Of a DNA stretch of 64,000 nt, positions 19,182-29,636 are shown piece after piece. Both the position numbers and the translations under genes were made by a program. Below the pieces are notes generated by a model. That model did no database searches and was not told the origin of the DNA. It saw nothing but the letters and a program-made list of their open reading frames with translations. Source of the DNA: Competibacter_A sp002352125 (GTDB lineage Bacteria; Pseudomonadota; Gammaproteobacteria; Competibacterales; Competibacteraceae); NCBI GenBank assembly GCA_035441325.1, contig DAOROA010000006.1:1-64000 (forward strand), given 5' to 3'. The stretch's first letter is position 1. Each line of letters opens with the position of its first letter.

Positions 19182-19655
19182 ATGATCCGCATCACCCGGG
19201 AAGCCGATTACGGTATTTTGCTGATGACCTGTTTGATCCAGGCCGACGGCCAACCGCGTAGCGCGGCCGCTTTGGCGCAGCAGCGCCAGTTGCCGTTGCC
19301 GATGGTCAGCAAGATCCTGAAAGCGTTGGCGCGCGCTGGCCTGCTGGTCTCGCAGCGTGGCGCGCAGGGCGGTTACGGTTTGGCGCGGGCGCCGGCAGAC
19401 ATTTCTGCCGCCGACATCATCGGCGCACTGGAAGGTCCCATCGCCATCACCGAATGCAGCGAAGAGGGCCACGACGGCTGCTCGCGGCTAGACCACTGCG
19501 AGGTCAGCGGTCACTGGCCGCGGATCAACCAGGCGATTTACGCCGCACTGCAAAGCATCAGCCTGCTGGAGATGAGTCGTCCCGATCCGCCCCAGCCGGT
19601 ACGCTTCGCGCTGCACCGGGTTGCGGCGGCCAATGCCGCAAGCCATCTTCTCTGA
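19182..19655 (+). CDS. Rrf2-family SUF system regulator
   Basis: A 157-residue Fe-S-sensing winged-helix repressor of the IscR/Rrf2 family, probably the SUF-specific subfamily often labelled SufR. The N-terminus MIRITREADYGILLMTCL carries the typical wing-helix entry. The recognition region is MVSKILKALARAGLLVSQRGAQGGY. Three Cys (ECSEEGHDGCSRLDHC) stand where IscR ligates its [2Fe-2S] cluster. It heads the suf operon and should repress it when clusters are plentiful. The ATG at 19182 follows GGAG. sufB follows 31 bases later. Confidence 0.88.
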   Translation: MIRITREADYGILLMTCLIQADGQPRSAAALAQQRQLPLPMVSKILKALARAGLLVSQRGAQGGYGLARAPADISAADIIGALEGPIAITECSEEGHDGCSRLDHCEVSGHWPRINQAIYAALQSISLLEMSRPDPPQPVRFALHRVAAANAASHLL

Positions 19656-19686
19656 GCCGCGAGTTCCGCAACAGGAATATCTACCC

Positions 19687-21135
19687 ATGACCGATAGCAC
19701 CCAAGCCCTCGGACGACTGGCCGTCAGTGACTACAAATACGGCTTCGTGACCGATATCGAGCAGGAAACCGTGCCGCCGGGACTGAACGAGGACGTCGTC
19801 CGGCTGATCTCGGCCAAGAAGCAGGAACCGGACTGGTTGCTGGAGTGGCGGCTGCAAGCCTATCGCCACTGGCTCACCATCCAGGAACCGAAATGGGCGC
19901 GGGTGCATTATCCGCCCATCGATTATCAGGCGATTTCCTACTACGCCGCACCCAAGCAGAAAGGCGACGGCCCCAAGAGCCTGGACGAGATCGACCCGGA
20001 ATTGCGCCGCACCTACGAAAAACTCGGCATTCCGCTGGCGGAGCAGGCGATTCTCGCGGGCGTGGCGGTGGATGCGGTGTTCGATTCGGTATCGGTGGCC
20101 ACCAGCTACAAGGGCAAACTGGCCGAGCTGGGCATCATTTTCTGCTCGTTCTCCGAGGCGGTGCGCGAGCATCCCGAACTGGTGCGGAAGTATCTGGGTT
20201 CGGTTGTGCCGTACCGCGATAACTATTACGCGACGCTGAACTCGGCGGTGTTCTCGGATGGTTCCTTCGTCTACATTCCGCCGGGCGTGCGCTGCCCGAT
20301 GGAGTTATCCACCTATTTTCGCATCAACGCCAGCAACACCGGCCAGTTCGAGCGGACCTTGATCGTCGCCGACGAAGGCGCCTACGTGTCGTATCTGGAA
20401 GGTTGCACGGCACCCCAGCGCGACGAAAACCAGTTGCACGCGGCGGTAGTGGAGTTGATTGCGCTGAACAACGCCACGATCAAATACTCGACCGTGCAGA
20501 ACTGGTATCCGGGCGACGCCGAGGGCAAGGGCGGCATTTATAACTTCGTCACCAAGCGCGGGCTGTGCAAAGGCCACGACTCCAAGATTTCCTGGACTCA
20601 GGTCGAAACCGGCTCGGCCATCACCTGGAAGTATCCGAGCTGCGTGCTGCGCGGCGAGAACTCGGTGGGCGAGTTTTACTCCGTTGCCCTGACTCGCGAT
20701 TACCAGCAAGCCGACACCGGCACCAAGATGATTCACATCGGTAAAAATACCCGCAGCACCATCGTCTCCAAGGGTATTTCCACCGGTCATGGCCAGAACG
20801 CCTATCGGGGATTGGTGAAAATTCTGCCGACTGCCGAGAATGCCCGCAACCATTCGCAGTGCGATTCGCTGTTGATGGGCGACCGCTGCGGCGCGCACAC
20901 CTTCCCCTACATCGAGGCGCAAAATCCGACCGCCCAGGTCGAGCACGAGGCCAGCACCTCCAAGATCAGCGAGGATCAGCTTTTTTACTGCCGGCAACGC
21001 GGCATCAGCGCCGAGGACGCCGTCAGTCTGATCGTCAATGGTTTCTGCAAGGAAGTCTTCAAGGAGTTGCCGATGGAGTTCGCCGTCGAGGCTCAGAAAC
21101 TGATTGAACTGAAGCTGGAAGGGAGTGTGGGATAA
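19687..21135 (+). CDS. sufB: Fe-S cluster assembly scaffold SufB
   Basis: A 482-residue subunit of the SufBC2D scaffold on which Fe-S clusters are built. The beta-helix core carries YVSYLEGCTAPQRDENQLHAAVVEL, SCVLRGENSVGEF and HIGKNTRSTIVSKGIS. The conserved Cys in NHSQCDSLLMGD corresponds to the Cys required for cluster formation, and the C-terminal NGFCKEV is typical. Length matches the family. The ATG at 19687 follows AGGAAT. A 203-base gap separates it from sufC, unlike the other tight suf junctions. Confidence 0.96.
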   Translation: MTDSTQALGRLAVSDYKYGFVTDIEQETVPPGLNEDVVRLISAKKQEPDWLLEWRLQAYRHWLTIQEPKWARVHYPPIDYQAISYYAAPKQKGDGPKSLDEIDPELRRTYEKLGIPLAEQAILAGVAVDAVFDSVSVATSYKGKLAELGIIFCSFSEAVREHPELVRKYLGSVVPYRDNYYATLNSAVFSDGSFVYIPPGVRCPMELSTYFRINASNTGQFERTLIVADEGAYVSYLEGCTAPQRDENQLHAAVVELIALNNATIKYSTVQNWYPGDAEGKGGIYNFVTKRGLCKGHDSKISWTQVETGSAITWKYPSCVLRGENSVGEFYSVALTRDYQQADTGTKMIHIGKNTRSTIVSKGISTGHGQNAYRGLVKILPTAENARNHSQCDSLLMGDRCGAHTFPYIEAQNPTAQVEHEASTSKISEDQLFYCRQRGISAEDAVSLIVNGFCKEVFKELPMEFAVEAQKLIELKLEGSVG

Positions 21136-21338
21136 AAAATGAGAAGGCATCAAAGCAATGCCTATCAAGGAAAGCAGCGTATTCAAAGACATTGACGATT
21201 GAGGTGGGCGGCTGCTCGTGTGTTGGCGAACGCATCATTGAAAGTACGGTATCGCTTACTCGATATATGGTTTGCCAGGCAGGTTAAGCATCCGGGTTTA
21301 ATCGTTACAGGTTATTGGCTTACAGGAAATCACGCACC

Positions 21339-22109
21339 ATGCTGGAAATCTGCAATCTGCACGCCACGGTCGAGGGCCGGGAGATTCTCAACGGCATCGA
21401 CCTGACCATCCGTCCCGGCGAAGTCCACGCCATCATGGGGCCGAACGGCTCTGGCAAAAGCACGCTGGCGAATGTCATCGCCGGTCGCGAGGGCTACACC
21501 GTCACCGGGGGCGAAGTCCGTTTCGACGGCAAGAACCTGCTGGAGATGGCTCCGGAAATCCGCGCTTGCGAGGGACTATTCCTAGCCTTTCAGTATCCGG
21601 TGGAAATTCCCGGTGTCGCCAACCTGTATTTCCTGAAAGCCGCCGTCAATGCCGTGCGCAAATATCGCGGCGAGCCGCCGGTGGACGCGATGGATTTCTG
21701 GGAGTTGATTCACGAGCGCATGGACCTGGTGAAAATGGACGAATCGATGCTCAAGCGTTCGGTCAACGAAGGTTTCTCCGGCGGCGAAAAAAAACGCAAC
21801 GAAGTTTTCCAGATGGCGGTGCTGCAACCGCGTTTTGCGGTGTTGGACGAAACCGATTCCGGACTGGACATCGACGCCCTGAAAGTGGTCGCTGACGGCG
21901 TCAACGCCTTGCGTGGTCCCGAGCGCGGCTTCCTGGTCATCACCCACTACCAGCGCCTGCTGGACTACATCGTCCCGGATTACGTGCATGTGCTGGTCAA
22001 CGGCAAAATCGTCCGCTCCGGCGACAAGAGCCTGGCGCTGGAGCTGGAGGAGCAGGGTTACGCGCTGTACAACGAGGAACCCGGCCGCGCCCGCCGGGCC
22101 GCCGCGTGA
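21339..22109 (+). CDS. sufC: Fe-S cluster assembly ATPase SufC
   Basis: A 256-residue ABC-type ATPase that drives conformational change of the SufBCD scaffold; it is cytosolic and not a transporter. Walker A GPNGSGKST, the Q-loop LAFQYPVEIPGV, signature SGGEKKRNE and Walker B FAVLDETDSGLDID are all intact. The DETDSGLDID form of Walker B is characteristic of SufC. The ATG at 21339 follows CAGGAAA. It lies ten bases before sufD. Confidence 0.97.
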   Translation: MLEICNLHATVEGREILNGIDLTIRPGEVHAIMGPNGSGKSTLANVIAGREGYTVTGGEVRFDGKNLLEMAPEIRACEGLFLAFQYPVEIPGVANLYFLKAAVNAVRKYRGEPPVDAMDFWELIHERMDLVKMDESMLKRSVNEGFSGGEKKRNEVFQMAVLQPRFAVLDETDSGLDIDALKVVADGVNALRGPERGFLVITHYQRLLDYIVPDYVHVLVNGKIVRSGDKSLALELEEQGYALYNEEPGRARRAAA

Positions 22110-22119
22110 GATCCGCGTC

Positions 22120-23435
22120 ATGACCGCCGCCACGCCCCTCCTTTCCGATCCCTATCGCCAGCGGTTCGCCGATTTCATGGCCAATTGCCGCGATCCAGCC
22201 TTCATCGCCCGCCGGCGGCGCGAAGCGTTCACCCGCTTCGAGGCGCTCGGCCTGCCGACCCGCCAGCAGGAAGCTTGGCGCTTTACCAGCCTCGACCCTC
22301 TGCGCCAGATCGCTTTCCAAAAACCGGTCGACGTTCCGGTCGAAATTGGCGCCTTGCCGACGCTGGATACGCCGACGCACCGCGTTGTCTTCGTCAACGG
22401 CCGCTTCGCTCCCGGTTTATCGCAACCCCGCACTTTGCCGGATCGGACCTTGATTGCCACCTTCGGACGGACGCTGTTAACCCAACCGCGGCGCATCGAG
22501 GCGTATCTCGATCAGATTCCTGGCTTGGAACAACACCCGTTCGTCGAGCTCAACACTGCCCTTTGGGAAGACGGGGTCTTAGCGCACCTGCCGCGCAACA
22601 CTGCGCTCGAAACCCCAATTCATCTGGTTTTCCACGCGACCGGGGGCGATAGCGCCATTCATCCGCGACTTTTGCTGGTGCTGGACGAAGGGGCGCGAGC
22701 CACCGTGGTGGTCGAGTATCGGGGGCAAGGCCGCTACCTGAACGTGCCGGTCACCGAGGTGCATCTGGGCGACAATGCCGTGCTGGACTATCACCAAGTG
22801 CAAGAAGAATCCCTTCACGCGTGGCACTTCGACGGTATCCGGCTTCGTCAGGGACGCGACAGTCGAGCGCAATTGCATCTGCTGTCCTTCGGTGGTCATT
22901 TGGCCCGCACCGACCTCGATGTGTTGCTGGACGGTGCAGGGTCGAGCTGCGCCATTAACGGCCTGGCCTTGGCGAACGATCACCAGACCGGTGACTTTCA
23001 CGTCCGGGTCGAACACGCGCAGCCGCACGGAACCAGCGAGCAGTCGTTCAAAAGCGTGCTGGATGGCCGGGCGCGTTCCGTGTTCGACGGCATGATCCAC
23101 GTTCGCCCCCACGCGCAGAAAACCGATGCCCGCCAGGTCAGCCGCAATTTGCTACTGTCGAAACAGGCCATGGCCCACTCCAATCCACGGCTGGAAATCC
23201 TGGCCGACGACGTGAAATGCGGGCATGGCTCCAGCACCGGCTTTCTCGACCCCGGCGCCGAGTTCTATTTGCGCGCTCGCGGCATCGGTGCCGATCAGGC
23301 GCGGGCCATGCTGGTCCACGCCTTCGCCAACGACAGTCTCAACCGGATACGCTTGGCGCCGTTGCGCGAGCGTTTGGTCCGCCTGCTCGCCGCGCGGCTG
23401 GCGCTGGATGTCATCGACGAGGAGGAACGGACAGC

Positions 23436-23439
<4 letters not shown>
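22120..23439 (+). CDS. sufD: Fe-S cluster assembly protein SufD
   Basis: A 439-residue SufB paralogue forming the SufBC2D complex and helping iron entry. The helical N-terminus includes TRQQEAWRFTSL. The beta-helix core contains NGLALANDHQTGDFHV and the strongly conserved SVFDGMIHVRPHAQKTDARQ, followed by SNPRLEILADDVKCGHGS. The latter includes the His and Cys region implicated in cluster handling. Length is normal. The stop overlaps the sufS start (ATGA at 23436). Confidence 0.96.
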
Positions 23440-24700
<1,261 letters not shown>

Positions 24701-24704
<4 letters not shown>

Positions 24705-25144
24705 GCGACCTGCGCGATCTCTACCAGGAAGTCATCCTGGACCACAACAAGCGGCCCCGGAATTTCCGGATCATCTCTCAGCCAACCCATAAGGCCGACG
24801 GCGTCAACCCGCTGTGCGGCGACCGGATCAGCGTCTATCTGGACATCGAGGATGGAGTGATCCGGGATATCGCATTTCAAGGCGCCGGCTGCGCGATCTC
24901 CAGCGCGTCGGCCTCGCTGATGACCGAAGCGCTCAAGGGCAAACCGGTCGATGAGGTCGAACACCTGTTCGAAGCGTTCCACAACGTCGTCACCGGCGAC
25001 TGCGAATGTCCGCGCGGACTGGGCAAGCTCAGCGTTCTGGCTGGGGTGCGCGACTACCCGAGCCGGGTCAAGTGCGCCACGCTGGCCTGGCATGCGGTGC
25101 GCGCCGCGCTGGAAGAACGCAAAGTGCCGGTGGCAACCGAGTGA
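24701..25144 (+). CDS. sufU: SufU-type sulfur acceptor / Fe-S scaffold
   Basis: A 147-residue IscU-fold protein of the SufU group. It carries the three zinc/sulfur cysteines (NPLCGDR, FQGAGCAIS and SRVKCATLAW) and the longer loop before the third Cys that distinguishes SufU from IscU. The opening LRDLYQEVILDHNKRPRNF is typical. In the best studied systems SufU is a zinc-dependent sulfur acceptor that activates SufS. It overlaps sufS by four bases, so equal expression is likely. A sufE gene is absent, as expected. Confidence 0.94.
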
Positions 25145-25169
25145 TTTCCATCTTTTCGGGAGGCCGAAC

Positions 25170-25514
25170 ATGACCGCAACGCCCACCACCATGGATTTGC
25201 CGGATGTCGGGGAGCTGGAAGCTCGGGTGATCGAAGCGTTGAAAACCGTTTACGATCCCGAAATTCCGGTCAACATCTACGAACTGGGATTGATCTACGG
25301 TCTGGAGGTCGATCCGTTGGGCAATCACGCCGACATTCAAATGACCTTGACCGCGCCCGGCTGCCCGGTTGCCGGTTCCATGCCAGAATGGGTGGAAAAC
25401 GCGGTTCGCCACGGCGCAGGCGTGGAATCGGTCAACGTCGAACTGGTGTGGGAGCCGCCTTGGACGCCAGAACGCATGTCCATGCGCGCCAAGCTCGAAC
25501 TGAATATGGTTTGA
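25170..25514 (+). CDS. sufT: SUF-associated MIP18/DUF59 protein SufT
   Basis: A 114-residue MIP18-family (DUF59) protein. The core EARVIEALKTVYDPEIPVN and IYELGLIY is the family hallmark, as is MTLTAPGCPVAGSMP with its conserved Cys, and VELVWEPPWTPERMS ends the domain. SufT proteins assist maturation of Fe-S proteins under high demand. GGGAGG precedes the ATG at 25170, 25 bases after sufU. It is the last suf gene. Confidence 0.92.
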   Translation: MTATPTTMDLPDVGELEARVIEALKTVYDPEIPVNIYELGLIYGLEVDPLGNHADIQMTLTAPGCPVAGSMPEWVENAVRHGAGVESVNVELVWEPPWTPERMSMRAKLELNMV

Positions 25515-25552
25515 CCGGCGTGAGGCATCCCGACGCATCCGGCAGCGAAGTC

Positions 25553-26071
25553 ATGCCGGTTGACAGCCAACAGCTCATGCTGATGCTCGATGAGCTGGGC
25601 ATCGCGACCACCACTGTCGAACATCCGCCGCTGCGTACGGTTGAGGACAGCCGGCGTTTACGTGGCAAGCTGGCCGGTGCTCATGCCAAGAACCTGTTTC
25701 TCAAGGACAAGAAGGGCGGATATTGGCTACTGGTGGCACTGGAGCAAACCCGGGTCGATCTGCGGGTCGCGGCGACGCTTTTGCAGGCGCCACGCTTCTC
25801 GTTTGCCAGCGAGGCGGATCTGGACCGGCTCCTCGGTATCGTTCCCGGCGCGGTTTCTCCGTTCGCGGTCATCAACGACACCCAGACCTGCGTGCAAGTG
25901 GTTTTCGAGCAAAGTGTGCTCGATGCCGATCTCATCAATTGCCATCCGCTCCGTAACGACCGCACGACCACGATTGCGACCGTCGATCTGTTGCGGTTTC
26001 TCGAACAGGTCGGGCATCCCCCGCATATCATCCATCTTCCGGAATTCCCCCTTTCTCCGGAACGGGATTAG
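25553..26071 (+). CDS. prolyl-tRNA editing protein (YbaK/ProX type)
   Basis: A 172-residue free-standing editing deacylase of the YbaK/ProRS-insertion family, predicted to hydrolyse misacylated tRNA-Pro such as Ala-tRNA-Pro. Visible features are the catalytic-pocket Lys in GAHAKNLFLKDKKGGYWL, LGIVPGAVSPFAVIND and the C-terminal NCHPLRNDRTTTI. It resembles the ProX/PrdX group by its length and the LFLKDKKG segment. The ATG at 25553 gives the usual start. It follows sufT by 38 bases and may be read with the operon. Its stop overlaps the convergent phosphatase gene by four bases. Confidence 0.85.
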   Translation: MPVDSQQLMLMLDELGIATTTVEHPPLRTVEDSRRLRGKLAGAHAKNLFLKDKKGGYWLLVALEQTRVDLRVAATLLQAPRFSFASEADLDRLLGIVPGAVSPFAVINDTQTCVQVVFEQSVLDADLINCHPLRNDRTTTIATVDLLRFLEQVGHPPHIIHLPEFPLSPERD

Positions 26072-28044
26072 GGTAGGGGAGGATCGGGAGAACCCTGCCA
26101 GCGCAGGGCCAGCAGCGCGATGTCGTCGCTTTGCGCGCAACCGGCCCCGAAGGATCTGACGGCGGCTAGGACCTGATCGACGACGATACGGGCGGAGGCT
26201 TCGCGGCATACCGGAACCAGCGCGTCGCGCAGGCGCACCACTGTGAACATTTCGTTCCCGGCGCTCATCGCCTCGCTCACCCCATCGGTATAGACGACCA
26301 GGCCCTCGCCCGCCGCCAAGCGAATGATATCCTCTTCCCGATAAACGGCGTCCGGCAGGAAACCGAGCGCCAACCCACCCCGCTTCTCGATCATCTCCGG
26401 CCGGCCATCTCGCCGCAATATCAGAGGGCGTTCGTGACCGCCGTCGCAGTAGGTGATTTCGCCGGTACGCAGATCGAGAATACCGGCGAAAACCGTGACG
26501 AACATGTCTTCTGGATTGTTCTCGCACAAGGCGGCATTGACCCGCTCCACGATACGGCTGATCGATGAAGAATCACGGCGCGCCTCCACGGCGAACAGGG
26601 TCTTGGTGACGGCCATGAACAGCGCGGCTGGCACGCCCTTGTCCGATACGTCCCCGACCAGGATGAACAGACGGTGCTCGTCGAGCAGGAAGAAATCGAA
26701 CAAATCGCCGCCCACGGCCTTGGCCGGTTCCAGCACCGCGTGGAGGTCGAACTCGGCATGGCCCGGCAGTGCAAAGAGACCGGGCAGCATCCCCATTTGG
26801 ATGCTGTGCGCCGCCGACAGCTCGCCTTCGATCCGCTCCTTCGCGGCAGTGGTTTCTTTGAGTTCGGCGATATGGGTTTCGAGCTGGGCCACCATCGAGG
26901 ACAAGGCACCGCCCAGGTAGCCGACCTCGTCGGCTCGGCTCCGGGATACGTTCAGCAGTTCCTCGCGCATTTCCGGATCGGCCCGAAAATTGCGCTCCAC
27001 CAGGCGGTTGGTCTGTGCGGCCAAGCGAGCCAGCGGTCCGACGATGCGGTTGAGAAAAGGCAGCGCCAAGGCCATGCTCGCCAGCAGCAACAGCCCGGTC
27101 AGCCCGCCGCCGACCAGCAGCAGGGTATTGAATTCCGTCCGCATGTTCACCGGCAGGCTCATCAGTGCGGCACCGTCGGGCAAGCCGTCCGCGCCGAAAA
27201 TGGGCGCGGCGACATACAGCAGCGCCTGACCCAACAGCACTTGGTGAAACCCGCCATTCCGAAGATAGGATGCGGGCGCGCTGCTGCCGACGACCCGCTC
27301 GACGATGGCGCGTTCGTCGGCGGTCAGGGCCACGTCGCCGCCGCCAGGAGTGGACGTAACCGCCACCGGTTTCAAGGTCTCGTCGAAAACCCAGATGGTA
27401 TCGATCATCGCTGCCGCCATGACCGTCTCCGTCAGCCGCTTCGAGCCGATCCGGCCGATGATCCGGTCGATGCGGTCGGGCCGGCGAGCGATCAAGGCCA
27501 TGCCGTTTCGATCCGGCATGGCGACGCCGCCATAGTAAAACTCGCGGCCATCCAGGTCGCGGCGCTGGAGATCGGTGAAGACGCTGAATTTGCGACCTTC
27601 CAGCAATGGCCGGAAGATCGGTCGCAGCGTCAATCCGGAATCGATGCCAACGGTCGCGCTCACGTCGTCGAGCGACCAGAAAACGGGCGTGCCGGCAGTG
27701 TCCGTTACCCAAATCTCGGGAATGCCGTTGTCGGCCGCGATACTGCGCAGGGCTCGATTGATTTCCGCTGCGGACGCCTTGCGCTGTCGCGCGATCCGGG
27801 TCAGATGCGCGACGATATCGGCCTGGGCCCGCACATCGTTGCCGACGATCTCTCGGATGGTTTCCGGCACCTGCCGAATCAAGCCGATGGACTGGGCAAG
27901 CAGTTGGGCAACCAGCGTTCCGTCCCGCTCGGTTCGCTCCAGAACGGATCGCCAGGACAGGTGGGCGAACACGACGGCGGCGCTCGGAATGCCGATGGCG
28001 ATGCTCAGGGTGACCAACAGGAACAACCGGCGGCGCAGCGTCAT
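26068..28044 (-). CDS. membrane-bound SpoIIE-type (PP2C) serine phosphatase
   Basis: A 658-residue receptor phosphatase. A transmembrane helix (about residues 7-28) is followed by a periplasmic sensor region of about 270 residues, a second helix (about 307-330) and a HAMP-like linker. A short coiled coil (about 380-410, ELKETTAAKERIEGELSAA) leads into a SpoIIE/RsbU PP2C domain. That domain has metal-site motifs KAVGGDLFDFF, VGDVSDKGVPAALFMA, DGGHERP, YTDGVSEA and SDDIALLAL. Such enzymes usually dephosphorylate anti-sigma-factor antagonists. No antagonist or anti-sigma gene is in the window. It is the last gene of the unusual five-gene operon, ten bases after a solute-binding protein gene. Confidence 0.88.
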   Translation of the reverse strand: MTLRRRLFLLVTLSIAIGIPSAAVVFAHLSWRSVLERTERDGTLVAQLLAQSIGLIRQVPETIREIVGNDVRAQADIVAHLTRIARQRKASAAEINRALRSIAADNGIPEIWVTDTAGTPVFWSLDDVSATVGIDSGLTLRPIFRPLLEGRKFSVFTDLQRRDLDGREFYYGGVAMPDRNGMALIARRPDRIDRIIGRIGSKRLTETVMAAAMIDTIWVFDETLKPVAVTSTPGGGDVALTADERAIVERVVGSSAPASYLRNGGFHQVLLGQALLYVAAPIFGADGLPDGAALMSLPVNMRTEFNTLLLVGGGLTGLLLLASMALALPFLNRIVGPLARLAAQTNRLVERNFRADPEMREELLNVSRSRADEVGYLGGALSSMVAQLETHIAELKETTAAKERIEGELSAAHSIQMGMLPGLFALPGHAEFDLHAVLEPAKAVGGDLFDFFLLDEHRLFILVGDVSDKGVPAALFMAVTKTLFAVEARRDSSSISRIVERVNAALCENNPEDMFVTVFAGILDLRTGEITYCDGGHERPLILRRDGRPEMIEKRGGLALGFLPDAVYREEDIIRLAAGEGLVVYTDGVSEAMSAGNEMFTVVRLRDALVPVCREASARIVVDQVLAAVRSFGAGCAQSDDIALLALRWQGSPDPPLP

Positions 28045-28054
28045 GGCTTCGGCC

Positions 28055-28987
28055 CTACTTGAGCCAGATCAGCGAGGCAGCCAGCCGCTGGGCGATGGTG
28101 TAGTCGAGCGGGAAGTAGATCGCGCCGCGCGGCCCGAACCAGCGCTCGTAAATCTCGATGTAAGAACCTCGATATTCGTCCACGCCATCGAGGAGGTCGG
28201 CTAGCGCCCGGTTGACGAAGGCCCGCCACGCGGAGTCGTTTAAAGGCAGGACGCACGACATGGCTTCGTAGGACAAATCGCCGGTGCGCGGCAGCAGGAC
28301 AACCTTGCTCTTGAGCGGGCTTTTCTCGACTTTGGCGCGCAGCACGACGCCGATGTTGGACAGGGCGTCGATCTCCCCTCGCTCGAATTGGGCAAAGCCA
28401 ACATCCATATCGGGCACTTCGACCGTTACCGCATCGGGCAGATACTCGGCGAGGATACCGGCGGTCGTCGTGCCGGCGACGACGCCGATGCGTTTGCCGC
28501 GCAGTTCTTCGAGCCGCTTGGCGGTGGTCCGCCGGGCCAGGATGCGGGTGCCGTTGCCGAAGAAAGGGATCGAAAAATCCACCCGTTGCTGTCGCTCCCA
28601 GGTCGGGGTGGTGATGCCGCACTCGATGTCGATGGCACCGCTGGCCACCCGTTCTAGGCGATTGCTGGCCGTGGTTTCGTGCAACTTCATCGCGATCCGG
28701 CGACCGAAGCGTTGCTCTAGCCGCTGGTGGATTTCGCCGAGCAGATCGACCGAAAACCCCACCAGCCGCTCTTTTTTGCCCTTTTTTTCCCGATAGGCAA
28801 ACGGCAGGGCATCGGCGCGGGTCCCCGCATTGAAAACCCCGGTACTCTCGATGCGGTCGAGCACGCCTTCCGTCCACCCTGTTCCGGGTGCGGCCAGCGC
28901 CAGCAGCACGACCGCGATCGTGCTCGACCAGCGGCAACTACGGAGGATCGCGACGATCTGTTTCAAGGTCTGCTCCCCGTTCGCCAT
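28055..28987 (-). CDS. family 3 (amino-acid type) solute-binding protein
   Basis: A 310-residue periplasmic binding protein of the SBP_bac_3 family. A long basic leader with hydrophobic stretch (about residues 22-38) ends near GWTEG. The mature part has LDRIESTGVFNAGTRADALPFAY, LVGFSVDLLGEIHQRL, DIECGITTPTWERQQRVDFS and the lobe linker RGKRIGVVAGTTTAG. It resembles GltI-like glutamate/aspartate binders, but the ligand is not certain. The ATG at 28987 lies 50 bases inside the preceding permease gene. No ATPase gene is adjacent; the phosphatase follows. Confidence 0.88.
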   Translation of the reverse strand: MANGEQTLKQIVAILRSCRWSSTIAVVLLALAAPGTGWTEGVLDRIESTGVFNAGTRADALPFAYREKKGKKERLVGFSVDLLGEIHQRLEQRFGRRIAMKLHETTASNRLERVASGAIDIECGITTPTWERQQRVDFSIPFFGNGTRILARRTTAKRLEELRGKRIGVVAGTTTAGILAEYLPDAVTVEVPDMDVGFAQFERGEIDALSNIGVVLRAKVEKSPLKSKVVLLPRTGDLSYEAMSCVLPLNDSAWRAFVNRALADLLDGVDEYRGSYIEIYERWFGPRGAIYFPLDYTIAQRLAASLIWLK

Positions 28988-29636
28988 CCTGACATTTCGC
29001 TCTTGTGCCGACGCGCGCCCGCAGGTGGTTTTTCACTCGCCCCATCGCCCAGTTGACCGGAAAACAAAACAGCAGGAAATAGCCGATGGCGTAAGCGTAG
29101 ACCCACAGCATCGTCTCATCTCCGCCCACCGCCGCGATTACCACGTTGCAGCGCGACACGATCTCGCTCACACCAATGACCGAGGCGGTGCTCGACGCCA
29201 TGACGATGATCACCAGATACATGGTCCAGCTCGGCACGAACAGCAGCGCGGCCACATGCTCATGATTCCGCCAATGCCGCCAAGCCACGAACAGGTTATC
29301 GGAGACAAATCCGATCACCGCCACCGACAGCGCCAGCGCCGCCTTGAGCCAAGCGGGGAATGCATGGATCCGGCCCGCAATCTCGAATTCTGCTGGGACC
29401 AGAAAAGCCAGATAGAACAAGAAAACGAAAGTTGGCACGTTGCGCGTCAGCTCGGTGGCGGCCAAGCTCGCGTGGACGAACGACCGCCGCCTGGACAATC
29501 GCAGCCGCGCCAACACCGCGCCCAGCGCGGTGCCGATAGCCATCGCGACCAGCGAGATCAGGATATTCCAGACGAAGCCACCCGCCAGAAACGGCGTCCA
29601 CGTTAGCAGTATCCCGGCGATCTCAGAGGACGTCAT
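28938..29636 (-). CDS. HisM-type ABC permease-like protein with a shortened coupling loop
   Basis: A 232-residue inner-membrane protein resembling polar amino-acid permeases: NILISLVAMAIGTALGAVLARLRLS, ELTRNVPTFVFLFYLAF and SSTASVIGVSEI fit the family. The segment that normally holds the EAAxxxG loop contacting the ATPase reads only AWRHWRNHEHVAALLF and seems about 20 residues short with no EAA motif. A long polar tail (about residues 205-232) is also unusual. It overlaps the upstream fusion gene by 14 bases and the downstream binding protein by 50. Transport with an ATPase encoded elsewhere cannot be excluded. Confidence 0.82.
   Translation of the reverse strand: MTSSEIAGILLTWTPFLAGGFVWNILISLVAMAIGTALGAVLARLRLSRRRSFVHASLAATELTRNVPTFVFLFYLAFLVPAEFEIAGRIHAFPAWLKAALALSVAVIGFVSDNLFVAWRHWRNHEHVAALLFVPSWTMYLVIIVMASSTASVIGVSEIVSRCNVVIAAVGGDETMLWVYAYAIGYFLLFCFPVNWAMGRVKNHLRARVGTRAKCQDGERGADLETDRRDPP

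Noticed and set aside
26674..28062. Long plus-strand open frame opposite the SpoIIE phosphatase gene
   Set aside because: It is a frame shadow: composition is Gln/Arg/His-rich with no domain, while the opposite strand encodes a clear phosphatase with all motifs.
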